A stretch of 64,000 nucleotides of DNA from Nostoc sp. CENA543 (GTDB lineage: Bacteria; Cyanobacteriota; Cyanobacteriia; Cyanobacteriales; Nostocaceae). A program made the position numbers and the translations under genes. The notes under the pieces were generated by a model that saw only the letters and a list, made by a program, of their open reading frames with translations, searched no databases and was not told the origin of the DNA. Location of the stretch: contig NZ_CP023278.1 in assembly GCF_002896875.1 (NCBI RefSeq), forward strand, positions 6,330,501 through 6,394,500, given 5' to 3'. This document shows positions 8,999 through 17,224 of the stretch, one piece after another (position 1 is the first letter of the stretch; each line of letters starts with the position of its first letter).

Positions 8999-10495
8999 TT
9001 ATCTTACAGAAAATGCTTCACTAAATCGACGAGTTACAGGTTCGAGAATAAAAGTCAGAATCGACTTTTTCCGCGTCACAATTTCACCTGTAGCCGCCAT
9101 ACCAGGGGTAAAAGCCACCTCTTGACCACGCACTGTGAGGGTATGTTTTTGTAGTTTGATTCTCGTGGGAAAAACTAGACCCAACTCTTTATCAACGGTA
9201 GCATTAGGACTAACTTGCACAACTTCACCGTCAATAGTGCCGAATTCTTGAAACGGAAAAGTTGCCATTTTCACTTTTGCTTTCATTCCTTTTTGAATAA
9301 AACCGATATCACGATTCAGGACTTTGACTTCTAAGAGAATTTCTTCACCTTCGGGAAGGATAGACAATAATTCTTCACCGGCTTGGACTGGCCCTTTAGT
9401 GGCTTTAATTTTGTAGATAGTACCAGCTACTGGAGCTTTGATTGTCTCCCCATCAGTTTCTTTTTTGGCTTGTTCTAATTGGCCAGTGACATTTGTCAGT
9501 TCTTCTTGACGCTTATTAATTTGGGTGAGAATTTCACTTTTGCGTTCCGATGCCACGCGTTGTGCTTGACTCCAAGCAGCTTGATAGGCAGCTTGGGCTT
9601 GGCGAATTTCTTGGGCTTGGGCTGCAATATCTTTTTCTAGTGATGTAACTTTATCTTGGGCTTCTGTGATGCGATTTTGGGCGTTTGTGACTTCATCTTT
9701 AGCCCTGGTAATCTCTGTTTGGGCGCGTGTTAGTCTTTCTTTGGCTTCCAGATAATCGACTCTGGGGACAGCACCGGGAGTAATCAGAGTACGGAGATTT
9801 TCTTCACGACTTTGGGCAATTCCGAGATTACTTTCGACCTTGTCACGAATACTTTCGGCATTGGCAAGGTTAGTTTTAGCGTTAATTACACCAGTTCTGG
9901 CACTAGCAAGATTATCTTGTAACCTAGTTAGGCGTACCCTTGCTTGATCAATCAAGGCTCGTTGGCGATTGGCTTCGGCTTCGGCGGCGGCTTGACGGGC
10001 TTGGTAGTCGCGCAGGCGGGATTTTAGCAGTTCATCTTGGATTTCTGTATTGGCAGCGCGATCGCCCAATCGTTCTGCTTGTAAACGCTGCAAATCTTCT
10101 TGAATTAATTGGCTACTGCGAGAGAGGCGTGTGACATCGGTTTGTTTGAGGTCTGGGTCACGCTGAATCAGGACTTGATCCTTAGTAACGCGATCGCCTT
10201 CTTCTACTTTAATCGCGACAATCGCCCCATTACCCAGAGATGTCACTGGTCTTACCTGAGTAGAGGCGATTAATTCCCCTTGTGCTACCGCCACCTCATC
10301 GATTTCTGACAAACCAGCCCAGGCGATCGCGCCAAATACCACAAAGCTAATTGTTCCTGCTAATAATCTGGTGTAAAGCGGCGGTAATTCTTTTACAGCT
10401 TTACCGAGTTCATAGGATAATTGGTCTTCTGGTCTAGCGAATACCTGTTTGGTTTGACGCGCTTGAGCCGCATTAGCTAATAGGGGATGTCTCAT
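8999..10495 (-). CDS. HlyD-family membrane fusion (periplasmic adaptor) protein
   Basis: Links an inner-membrane exporter (usually a type I secretion ABC transporter) to an outer-membrane TolC-like channel. It has a cytosolic N-terminus, one TM helix near residues 42-62 (LLAGTISFVVFGAIAWAGL), the biotinyl-lipoyl-like segment VAVAQGELIASTQVRPV, a long Gln/Ala/Arg-rich coiled coil from about residue 130 to 330, the second lipoyl half with IKAPVAGTIYKIKATKGPVQ, and a C-terminal beta-barrel. Length is 498 residues, normal for HlyD proteins. No ABC transporter or TolC gene is adjacent, so its partner is encoded elsewhere. Confidence 0.9.
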   Translation of the reverse strand: MRHPLLANAAQARQTKQVFARPEDQLSYELGKAVKELPPLYTRLLAGTISFVVFGAIAWAGLSEIDEVAVAQGELIASTQVRPVTSLGNGAIVAIKVEEGDRVTKDQVLIQRDPDLKQTDVTRLSRSSQLIQEDLQRLQAERLGDRAANTEIQDELLKSRLRDYQARQAAAEAEANRQRALIDQARVRLTRLQDNLASARTGVINAKTNLANAESIRDKVESNLGIAQSREENLRTLITPGAVPRVDYLEAKERLTRAQTEITRAKDEVTNAQNRITEAQDKVTSLEKDIAAQAQEIRQAQAAYQAAWSQAQRVASERKSEILTQINKRQEELTNVTGQLEQAKKETDGETIKAPVAGTIYKIKATKGPVQAGEELLSILPEGEEILLEVKVLNRDIGFIQKGMKAKVKMATFPFQEFGTIDGEVVQVSPNATVDKELGLVFPTRIKLQKHTLTVRGQEVAFTPGMAATGEIVTRKKSILTFILEPVTRRFSEAFSVR

Positions 10496-10550
10496 AAATG
10501 GGAATTGGGTACTGGGGATTGGGTACTGGGGACAGGGGACTGGGAGTTAG
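10496..10550. repeat. Heptamer STRR patch upstream of the HlyD gene
   Basis: Imperfect tandem heptamers (GGGAATT, GGGTACT, GGGGATT, GGGGACT) directly before the start codon of the minus-strand HlyD gene. They fill the place where its leader should be; no separate ribosome-binding site is obvious. Confidence 0.7.
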
Positions 10551-10680
10551 GGAAGGAAATGATCTAATTAAATTAAGTTCCCTGGCTTTTACTCCTCTAA
10601 TTACTCAGCAATAGGATTTTTAATTGCCAAGTAACTTGGGATTGGGAACTAAAGATAACGCGATGTGCGACTTATTCTTA

Positions 10681-10760
10681 AACCCCTCCCCTGCAAGGAA
10701 ATAGGCTTTGATTCTTGCTCCCCTTCCCTACAAGGGAAGGGGTTGGGGGTTAGGTTTGAA
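10681..10760. repeat. Dispersed hairpin repeat, copy 1
   Basis: The segment with CTGCAAGGAAATAGGCTTTG, then TTGATTCTTGCTCCCCTTCC and GGGAAGGGGTTGGGGGTTAG recurs almost unchanged at 49352-49419. It contains the inverted repeat CCCCTTCCCT/AGGGAAGGGG. It is noncoding and probably a small dispersed palindromic element. Confidence 0.7.
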
Positions 10761-10815
10761 GAAAAGTTGTACACGGCGGAAAGATAGAGCTAAATTACCC
10801 AATCCCCAGCCCCCG

Positions 10816-11691
10816 TCAGACTGCTAAATAGCGTTTTAAGAAACTTTCTAGAGTTTCCAGGGAAAAACTGAAAGTTTGCTCTATATTAGCTATTTCCTCT
10901 TTTCTACAGAAAAATTCGTTGGACAGTAATGTCCGAAAAGTTCCCAAAGCCTGTTGTGCTGGCGGGTTAATCAATCCCAACATAGCCCTTAACCCATCCA
11001 CCGCTAATAATGGTGAGTTAATGATCATTGGCTCTTTATTAAATATGCGCCCAAAGATTTGGGGAATGTCTCCACGGTATAAGATTTCTGGGCCTCCGAT
11101 GGGAAAGATTTGATTCAGTGCGCCAGGGACACTCACGGAATCTACGGTGATTCTGGCTAAATCATCTGTACTCACGATAGAAGTCCGATTTTTCGGGTCG
11201 CCAATCAATAAATATAAGCCCGTGTCACGGAATCTTTCTGCTAAGGGAAGTAAATTAGATGCTAGTCCAGCAGGGCGTAAAATAGTGTAATTTAAGCCAC
11301 TAGCCACTAAATAACGTTCTACAGCCCGTTTAGCTTTGAACACGGGAGCATCTTCGTATCCCCGATCAGATCCTAAGACGGATATAAAGACGAAATGCTG
11401 GACTTTGTTAGCTTTTGCCTGATCAATGAGTTCAATGTTAGCTCGGTAATCTAAAGCCAGAGCATCACTATCAGAACCGTGGGAACTGATAATATATTGA
11501 ACGCCTCGACAAGCTTTGGCTATATCTTTGTCATCCTTTAAATCACCGATAAAAAGTTCTGCCCCTCGATGTTCTAATTCACCATAAGGCGAGGTGAGGC
11601 GAACAAATGCGCGCACAGACTGCTCTTGTTGGCGTAGCAGTCGCACCACTCGACGACCAATATCTCCCGTTGCTCCAGTTACCAAAAACAT
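10816..11691 (-). CDS. NAD(P)-binding, NmrA-like atypical short-chain dehydrogenase/reductase
   Basis: A Rossmann-fold protein with the dinucleotide-binding motif at the very start (MFLVTGATGDIGRRVVRLL, GATGxxG). It continues with FIGDLKDDKDIAKACRGV, SVLGSDRGYEDAPVFKAKRA and YTILRPAGLASNLLPLAERF, as in atypical SDR/NmrA proteins. Cyanobacterial relatives include Ycf39/HCF244-like assembly factors, but this protein is shorter (291 residues) and I cannot assign that role. It may act as a reductase or as a redox-sensing regulator. It is a single gene, with a heptamer repeat just upstream of its start codon. Confidence 0.8.
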   Translation of the reverse strand: MFLVTGATGDIGRRVVRLLRQQEQSVRAFVRLTSPYGELEHRGAELFIGDLKDDKDIAKACRGVQYIISSHGSDSDALALDYRANIELIDQAKANKVQHFVFISVLGSDRGYEDAPVFKAKRAVERYLVASGLNYTILRPAGLASNLLPLAERFRDTGLYLLIGDPKNRTSIVSTDDLARITVDSVSVPGALNQIFPIGGPEILYRGDIPQIFGRIFNKEPMIINSPLLAVDGLRAMLGLINPPAQQALGTFRTLLSNEFFCRKEEIANIEQTFSFSLETLESFLKRYLAV

Positions 11692-11696
11692 AATGA

Positions 11697-11745
11697 TTAG
11701 GGAATAGGGAATAGGGAATGGGGAATGGGGAATAGGGAATGGGTG
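11697..11745. repeat. Heptamer STRR array (GGGAATA/GGGAATG)
   Basis: About seven tandem heptamers, GGGAATA and GGGAATG with interrupting variants, immediately upstream of the NmrA-like gene. Such arrays differ in length between related strains. Confidence 0.8.
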
Positions 11746-11837
11746 ATTTACCTAGTCCCCAGTCATCATTTTTGAATTTTAAATTTTGAATTGATTCTTC
11801 CCCAGTCCCTTATACCCCATATCCTAAAATCTCTTAT

Positions 11838-12620
11838 TTAAAATTCCACAATTACCGGCGTATGGTCACTCGGTTGGGTTAATTTCCTGGGGGTGATATC
11901 AATAATGCAGCTAGCTGCGCGATCGTATAGTGTAGGCGTTAGATAGTGATGGTCAATCCGCCATCCTTGATTGCGACGAAAGGCGGCGGTGCGATAGTCC
12001 CACCAGCTATAGTGTCCGCCTTCGCTGGTAAATTTCCGAAAAGCATCGGCAAAGCCTAATTCTAGAATATCTTTGAGGGCTTGGCGTTCTGCTTCTGAAG
12101 CCATAATATGATTTTCTACTTTGACTTTCTCGTGAATATCTCTGGCTTCTAGGGCAATATTAAAATCGCCACACATACAAATAGCAGATTCAGATGACAA
12201 CAGTGTTTGTAAATACTTTCGTAGCACCGTCAACCAGCGTAGTTTAAAGTCATATTTCTCGCTACCTACAGAGGAACCATTGGGAACATAGAGGTTTAAA
12301 ATTCTCACCCCATCCATAACACCGGTAATTACTCGCTTCTGCTCATCCCAAATTGGATCAATCTCTGGGAGTATGGGGGTAAATCCCATAGTTACATTTG
12401 CAAGCGGTTTTTGACTAACTAGGGCGACTCCATTATAAGATTTTTGTCCCGATATATATAGGTGATAGCCTAAATCCTCTAAAGGCGATCGCGGAAAATC
12501 TGCATCTACAACTTTAGTTTCTTGCAAACACAGAATATCTACGGGATTTTGTCCCAACCAATCAATAACCTGCTCTAGACGAGTGCGAATCGAATTAACA
12601 TTCCAAGTGGCAATTTTCAT
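11838..12620 (-). CDS. xthA: Exodeoxyribonuclease III (AP endonuclease family)
   Basis: DNA repair enzyme that cuts at abasic sites and degrades 3' ends of duplex DNA. The start MKIATWNVNSIRTRL, then ILCLQETKVVDADFP (metal-binding Glu), VPNGSSVGSEKYDFKL, CGDFNIALEARDI (catalytic Asp and Asn) and the C-terminal QPSDHTPVIVEF (catalytic Asp-His) are the expected motifs. Length of 260 residues is normal. It is followed downstream by the NmrA-like gene on the same strand, separated by about 150 bases of repeats, so co-transcription is possible but not clear. Confidence 0.95.
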   Translation of the reverse strand: MKIATWNVNSIRTRLEQVIDWLGQNPVDILCLQETKVVDADFPRSPLEDLGYHLYISGQKSYNGVALVSQKPLANVTMGFTPILPEIDPIWDEQKRVITGVMDGVRILNLYVPNGSSVGSEKYDFKLRWLTVLRKYLQTLLSSESAICMCGDFNIALEARDIHEKVKVENHIMASEAERQALKDILELGFADAFRKFTSEGGHYSWWDYRTAAFRRNQGWRIDHHYLTPTLYDRAASCIIDITPRKLTQPSDHTPVIVEF

Positions 12621-13796
12621 CAGTTGACTAACTATAATCTGAAATTGATTAATACTTTTTGAGCTAGCTTTTTTAGAATTATTTAATATTTACCAGATTT
12701 ATTGGTTTTTAGCCATTTCCACCAAATCCATCCCATAAAAAATTGATCCCATCACATTTTTTTAGTATTATCAGCTACAAATTATAGATATTTGTGAGTT
12801 CTGATACAAAATTTCTCACTATTTTATGATCCCCAGGACAGATGCAACTTAGAAGACATGAGTTATATTAATAAAGGCATGAGGTTATTAACTATCACAT
12901 CACTAGTGAGATAAAATATATGCAGAATCATTGACTATCCCGTTAACCAATATGAACCTTCTAAGGATCAATTTAGGTTAATTTAAATTGCAAACTTGCC
13001 AGTAGTAATTTTATTTCCTCATAATAATATTATTGAAGTTTTCGTTGTGGGGAGCATCTTACTGACAAAGCAAATCATTATCCCAATTGAGCAAACGTCA
13101 ACTTCATCTCAAATAGATTAAGCCCGTTAATAACGGTACTGCACTAGTAGATTCTCTATTCGTTACTCAACGACAAAACCCTCTAACTCGGCGTTTTTAG
13201 GTTGATTGTCTTCTAGAAAAAGACCAAAAAAAGCGATCGCCATTGCCCAAAACATGGGTTAACCACCAAAAGATTAGGGTCAGTTGATGTAGTGAACACC
13301 AATTTTTCTGCACAATAAATTTTTCCCCAGTTAGCAGGAAAGCAAATTAAATATTTACGTGAAATTAACTATACACAAACAGTCATAATACCCGGAAATG
13401 TCAGAATCACTCTATTTCCTAATTATTTTGTAAGAAAAATTGGGTTTGGTAATGATGAAATCACTAGCAGCTAATACATCTGTTATGAAGATGACATAAA
13501 CGTTCTATACCCAGAATTTTCAGAACGAGAGACAATTGATTTTCTTTACGAACTCCTTAATAAAATAGCCGGAATAACTGCGGCGGTTATGGAATTAACG
13601 CGTTATTTAGTGAAGAAAATATGTAGAAAACAAATTCAGTTCTATCCCAATGTTTAATAGAGATCAAAGTAGCTACACACCAGGGGACAACAACCAAATT
13701 CTGTCCCAAGGTTATATCCATGCAGGTCGAATTTAAGTTTAAACAACAATTTTCTTTAACATCTTTACAAAAATCATTTTTCAGGAGGAGATTGGT
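12621..13796. other. Gene-poor 1.2-kb stretch upstream of the zinc-ribbon gene
   Basis: No intact gene is supported. The first 400 bases are A+T-rich. From about 13215 to 13657 one reading frame looks protein-like despite stop codons (entered separately as a possible pseudogene). The final 130 bases should hold the promoter and leader of the small gene at 13797, with AGGAGGAG directly in front of it. Confidence 0.5.
13319..13657 (+). pseudogene. Possible decayed reading frame of unknown family
   Basis: One frame reads 51 codons (including QLAGKQIKYLREINYTQTVI and NVRITLFPNYFVRKIG), hits TAA at 13472-13474, and continues in the same frame for 60 codons (DINVLYPEFSERETIDFLYE, LLNKIAGITAAVMELTRYLV) to a TAA at 13655. 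There is no start codon before the first stop. The composition looks like real protein, but I recognise no family. The same frame upstream of a further TAA at 13316 also reads plausibly (SVDVVNTNFSAQ). It could instead be chance open sequence. Confidence 0.3.
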
Positions 13797-13988
13797 ATGA
13801 GTATACTGGTCAATAATTGCCCATGCTGCGGTGGTTCACTCCTCCGCCATGTTCGTCACGGTGAATTGTATTGGTTCTGTTTATCCTGTAGACAGGAAGT
13901 TCCGCTTTTAAATACTAATCGCCTCACCACCTTAGACACTCGCAACACCAATGTAGTTACTCACTCATCCGCGAGTGCGGAGTGCTAA
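13797..13988 (+). CDS. Small zinc-ribbon-like protein
   Basis: 63 residues. Two CxxC pairs, CPCC near residue 8 (NNCPCCGGSLL) and CLSC near residue 28 (WFCLSCRQEV), with basic and aromatic residues between them, form a likely structural zinc site. The C-terminal half is Thr/Asn/Ser-rich and probably disordered. A strong AGGAGGAG ribbon-binding site stands six to eight bases before ATG 13797, which argues for real translation. The function is unknown; such small ribbons may bind nucleic acid or a protein partner. No operon partner is seen; the dehydrogenase gene starts 70 bases downstream. Confidence 0.7.
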   Translation: MSILVNNCPCCGGSLLRHVRHGELYWFCLSCRQEVPLLNTNRLTTLDTRNTNVVTHSSASAEC

Positions 13989-14057
13989 ATCTTAGCTATA
14001 TATGTCTTAGCCCTATCTGATAAAATCAGGTGGAGCTAAGTTAATAGGTAGGAAGCT

Positions 14058-15080
14058 GTGTTAGCAGCATTACTTTATGGTCAGGAAGATTTACGCTTAG
14101 AACAAGTTGCAGACCCAGTACCAGATTTTGGTGAAGTAGTCATTAAAGTAGGGGTAGCGACAACTTGCGGTACAGATTTAAAGGTATGGCGGCGCGGTGG
14201 TCATGCCAAAATGCTGAAACCACCGACCTTATTTGGCCATGAAGCAGCAGGAGAGATTATAGCAGTAGGTGCGGGTGTGATGGGTTGGCAAGTAGGCGAT
14301 CGCATCGTCGCTAATAACTCCGCACCCTGTATGAAATGCTTTTTTTGCCAACGTCAAGAATATTCTCTGTGTCCCCACTTAACTTGGAATAACGGCACAT
14401 TTGCAGAATACTTAAAAATTCCTGCGCCTATTGTGCAGCATAATATGTTGCCAGTTCCTGATGAATTGCCGTTAGCATTAGCAGCGATGACAGAACCCTT
14501 AGCTTGTGTATTGCATGGGGTCGCTCGTTCTCAGATTAAACCTCAAGATAGAGTAGTAGTTTTGGGGGATGGGGCGATTGGGTTGATGTTTGTTGCAGCT
14601 TTAGCTGAAAATACTGAGGTGTTGCTGTGGGGAGGTAACAACCACAGATTAGAAATTGGGGAAAAACTAGGCGCGGCTAAGACATTTAACTATCATCAAA
14701 TACCAGACATTCCTGGCGTAGTTAAAGAACTAACAGATGGTTGGGGTGCAGATGTGGTGATTGAAGCAACGGGAGTACCCAGCGTTTGGGAAACTGCGAT
14801 CGCCTGCGCCCGTCCTGGTGCTATTGTAAATTTATTTGGCGGTTGTCCTAGAGATACGACAATAACAGTCAACACAGAACAATTACATTACAGCGAACTC
14901 ACCTTAAAAGGTATTTTCCACAACACACCTCAATATGTGAAGGCTGCACTTGCATTAATTGCTAGTCGCAAAATACCTTTTGAATTACTAATTAGTGAAC
15001 AGCGACAATTGCAAGATTTAGAACAAGTTTTTCACGATATGAAAGCACGCAAAGTTATTAAAGTGGCGATGAATCCTTAA
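14058..15080 (+). CDS. Zinc-dependent medium-chain alcohol dehydrogenase
   Basis: Oxidoreductase of the threonine/sorbitol dehydrogenase-like branch. The N-terminal GroES-like domain has the catalytic-zinc Cys in TTCGTDLKVW and the GHE motif in LFGHEAAGEI, and the structural zinc cysteines in CMKCFFCQRQEYSLC. The Rossmann domain has VVLGDGAIGLMFVAAL near residue 171. Length of 340 residues is typical. It starts at GTG 14058, after AGGAAG. The substrate cannot be read from the sequence. A small TPR gene follows 20 bases after it and may be co-transcribed. Confidence 0.9.
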   Translation: MLAALLYGQEDLRLEQVADPVPDFGEVVIKVGVATTCGTDLKVWRRGGHAKMLKPPTLFGHEAAGEIIAVGAGVMGWQVGDRIVANNSAPCMKCFFCQRQEYSLCPHLTWNNGTFAEYLKIPAPIVQHNMLPVPDELPLALAAMTEPLACVLHGVARSQIKPQDRVVVLGDGAIGLMFVAALAENTEVLLWGGNNHRLEIGEKLGAAKTFNYHQIPDIPGVVKELTDGWGADVVIEATGVPSVWETAIACARPGAIVNLFGGCPRDTTITVNTEQLHYSELTLKGIFHNTPQYVKAALALIASRKIPFELLISEQRQLQDLEQVFHDMKARKVIKVAMNP

Positions 15081-15099
15081 TGTTCAACTTATTATTTAT

Positions 15100-15402
15100 A
15101 TGTCTTGTTCCAGATTGTTAAACATTCGGCACAATCTTCAAGCTGAAGAACCATATTATCATCGTGCCAATTCCTACTATAATCTCGGTAATTATCAAGC
15201 CGCAGTGGTAGATTATACAGAAGTAATTAGACAAAATACAGGTAAGTTTGGTTTCAGTCGAGGTGCATATTGGAATAGGGCGAGGGCTTACGAAAAGTTA
15301 GGAGAAAAACAACAAGCGATCGCAGATTTAACTCAATTAATTGGTAGTAGTAGTAAAAACGCTGAAGAGTACCTATTCAGAGGAAAACTTTACAAGGATT
15401 AA
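15100..15402 (+). CDS. Small TPR-repeat protein
   Basis: 100 residues with two tetratricopeptide repeats: YHRANSYYNLGNYQAAVVDY and AYWNRARAYEKLGEKQQAIA, plus the start of a third helix pair (YLFRGKLYKD). TPRs mediate protein-protein contact. It begins 20 bases after the dehydrogenase gene with no good ribosome-binding site. It may be the remains of a longer TPR protein, since the third repeat is cut short by the stop codon. Confidence 0.65.
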   Translation: MSCSRLLNIRHNLQAEEPYYHRANSYYNLGNYQAAVVDYTEVIRQNTGKFGFSRGAYWNRARAYEKLGEKQQAIADLTQLIGSSSKNAEEYLFRGKLYKD

Positions 15403-15538
15403 TTCCTAACTGATGTGATTTATTTTTGTGTGTCAAGGCATGAATTATTCATAGATTTGCTATTACACATAACTATCTAATTAAGTGATTAACACTGCGT
15501 GATTACAGACTTTGAAATCACACAATATCTCAAATGTA

Positions 15539-15597
15539 GGGTGCGTCAGTACGATCAAACCTAACTCCACTCAGAAATCATTCATACTGACGCACCC
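15539..15597. repeat. 59-bp palindromic repeat (GGGTGCGTCAGTA ends), copy 1
   Basis: Perfect 13-bp inverted repeats GGGTGCGTCAGTA/TACTGACGCACCC around a 33-base centre. A second member at 57807-57871 shares the ends and the ATTCATACTGACGCACCC half. It looks like a MITE or cruciform repeat family common in Nostoc. Confidence 0.75.
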
Positions 15598-15670
15598 GAA
15601 TGAATCATCAATTTTGGATAATGTATTGTTTGATGTGAGTTTATCGTCAATGCAATAATTTTGCTGAAAA

Positions 15671-15722
15671 ACGGGAAGACTATGATTACTCCCTTGTGGG
15701 GTAATTTCTCTGTAATTCCCGT
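15671..15722 (+). promoter_or_regulatory. Nested stem-loop in the leader of the secreted-protein gene
   Basis: An outer stem ACGGGAA/TTCCCGT encloses an inner stem ATTACTCCC/GGGGTAAT with loop TTGT. The structure ends nine bases before ATG 15731, next to the AGGAAA ribosome-binding site. It could be a cis-acting translational control element; no T run follows, so it is not a terminator. Confidence 0.4.
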
Positions 15723-15730
15723 ATAGGAAA

Positions 15731-16342
15731 ATGCTCAAAAAATCTCAGCTTAACTTATTGATTTGCGCCTGTACTCTGGTTTCTGGGTTAGGCGTGGGAA
15801 TGCTATTTGATACCAAAGCCAATGCTTTACCAGGACAAAGTACAGAGGAAGTTGGGACTTGGATGAAAGCCCATCCAACTTTACGTCCTGGTAGTGGAGA
15901 AAAATTATATGTGCAGAAAAGTGATACAGCCGCCCAGCGATTTACCTTTCAGGCTTCTGTATTGCCTCCAGGTAAAGTAGAATTCACGAAAGATAGAAGT
16001 AGAATTCGCTATGAGCGTTTAGCAATGTATGATGCTGTTAACGGCATGAGTTTTCAGCGTTTGCAAGAGTCTTTACGCGTAATTTACGGCTTAGATATCT
16101 ATCAAGACTTTAAAAACGCCCAAACTGTATATGAGTATCCTAACCAGAGTGCAATTAACTCAGCACGTTTTGCCAAAACTCCCATTAGAGAAGCTTTAAA
16201 GGGAGAATTACGAATAGGCGATCGCTACGCCTATTGGCTGGAAATTGCCCAACCACGCAACGGTAAAGCTTTCACCGGACAAATGACAGTTTTACTTAAA
16301 AGTGACTTAGATAAGTTAGAAGCCGAACTGCGAAATCGTTAG
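15731..16342 (+). CDS. Secreted/periplasmic protein of unknown function
   Basis: 203 residues. The N-terminus has a signal peptide (basic start MLKKSQ, hydrophobic LLICACTLVSGLGVGMLF, then a probable cleavage after TKANA near residue 32). The mature part is a soluble domain without cysteines or recognised motifs; WMKAHPTLRPGSGEKLYVQK and LKGELRIGDRYAYWLEIAQP stand out. I do not recognise the family and give no function. The gene is single, with a structured leader before it and a hairpin terminator after it. Confidence 0.75.
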   Translation: MLKKSQLNLLICACTLVSGLGVGMLFDTKANALPGQSTEEVGTWMKAHPTLRPGSGEKLYVQKSDTAAQRFTFQASVLPPGKVEFTKDRSRIRYERLAMYDAVNGMSFQRLQESLRVIYGLDIYQDFKNAQTVYEYPNQSAINSARFAKTPIREALKGELRIGDRYAYWLEIAQPRNGKAFTGQMTVLLKSDLDKLEAELRNR

Positions 16343-16381
16343 TTCAGATATGGCAGTTTTAGTTTCCTGTCAGCAATTATG

Positions 16382-16412
16382 ACCCCGATTTTTCCAAAAA
16401 TCTGGGGTTTTG
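16382..16412 (+). terminator. Terminator after the secreted-protein gene
   Basis: Stem ACCCCGATTTTT/AAAAATCTGGGGT with a single bulged T and a two-base loop, followed by TTTTG. It lies 40 bases after the stop codon. Confidence 0.65.
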
Positions 16413-16525
16413 TCATGGAATTATTGAATATTACGCTTGCTAATAATCACATACTCAATTCAGTTGTCTAAAATCAGCAATTAGTGTATAAATTTACGTT
16501 TTTTGCTGAGTAGGAATCATTTCCA

Positions 16526-16861
16526 TTGGTTTTAATTATCCGTGAAGCAGCTACCCCTGAAGAGATAGAGGAAATGCTGAAAACTTGGGATGTATTTATT
16601 AAAATAGCAGTAGATATAGAACGTCAAATTCTAGCAGGTGGTGGCGTTCGCCATTACGAATGTGAACAAGAATTGCTCAAAGACGGTAGCAAACAACGAT
16701 ATATTTTCGGTGCTGATTGGTCTCCTTACACTCAGGAGATAGTATTTGAGTCAATTATTAACATTCGCCCCAGTCAAAACAATCGTAGTATGATCATCCA
16801 ATCTCCACAAATTCGAGAACAAGTTAGCCAAATTACCAAGCAATTCCTAGGAGGAATGTAA
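16526..16861 (+). CDS. DUF5674 family protein
   Basis: 111 residues of unknown function. Features I recall from DUF5674 are present: the start LIIREAATPEEIEEMLKT, the central VDIERQILAGGGVRHYECE, and the conserved ESIINIRPSQNNRSMIIQSP near residues 75-94. The start is a TTG at 16526, ten bases after TAGGA; there is no better ATG. The stop codon overlaps the ATG of the next gene (TAATG), so the two are translationally coupled and probably act together. Confidence 0.72.
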   Translation: MVLIIREAATPEEIEEMLKTWDVFIKIAVDIERQILAGGGVRHYECEQELLKDGSKQRYIFGADWSPYTQEIVFESIINIRPSQNNRSMIIQSPQIREQVSQITKQFLGGM

Positions 16862-17223
16862 TGCCCAACTGGAGTGCAATTGAAGCTAGTTTTGTCAACC
16901 AAACCCATGCACAACAGTTGGGAGAATTGGCGGCTTGTTTAGCACGTCTCAATTCCTGGTTAGAAAAGAGTGCTAACCGTGACTTAGTCCCACTTTTAAT
17001 TGAAGAAAGTTTGGTGTATTTATCTTTGATAAAACAAAAAAACGAAATAAATAATTTTGAATTCAATGAACTCCAAAATTCGTTACAGACATGGAAACAA
17101 GAGTGGCTAAATATTTGGGATAAGCCAAAAGAAACGGCACATATTAGGGTGACTGTATCTAATTGGTCACAGCAAATATTAGATATGTCTGGATTGCTGA
17201 CTTCTAAATCTATGAGTGCTTAG
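16861..17223 (+). CDS. Hypothetical protein coupled to the DUF5674 gene
   Basis: 120 residues, predicted mostly helical, acidic, without signal or TM segment. It starts at ATG 16861, sharing a base with the stop codon of the DUF5674 gene and preceded by GGAGGAATG. Segments such as QQLGELAACLARLNSWLEKS and LLIEESLVYLSLIKQK suggest a small helical bundle. I do not recognise the family. The tight coupling makes a complex with the upstream product likely, but no function follows from it. Confidence 0.65.
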   Translation: MPNWSAIEASFVNQTHAQQLGELAACLARLNSWLEKSANRDLVPLLIEESLVYLSLIKQKNEINNFEFNELQNSLQTWKQEWLNIWDKPKETAHIRVTVSNWSQQILDMSGLLTSKSMSA

Positions 17224-17224
17224 T

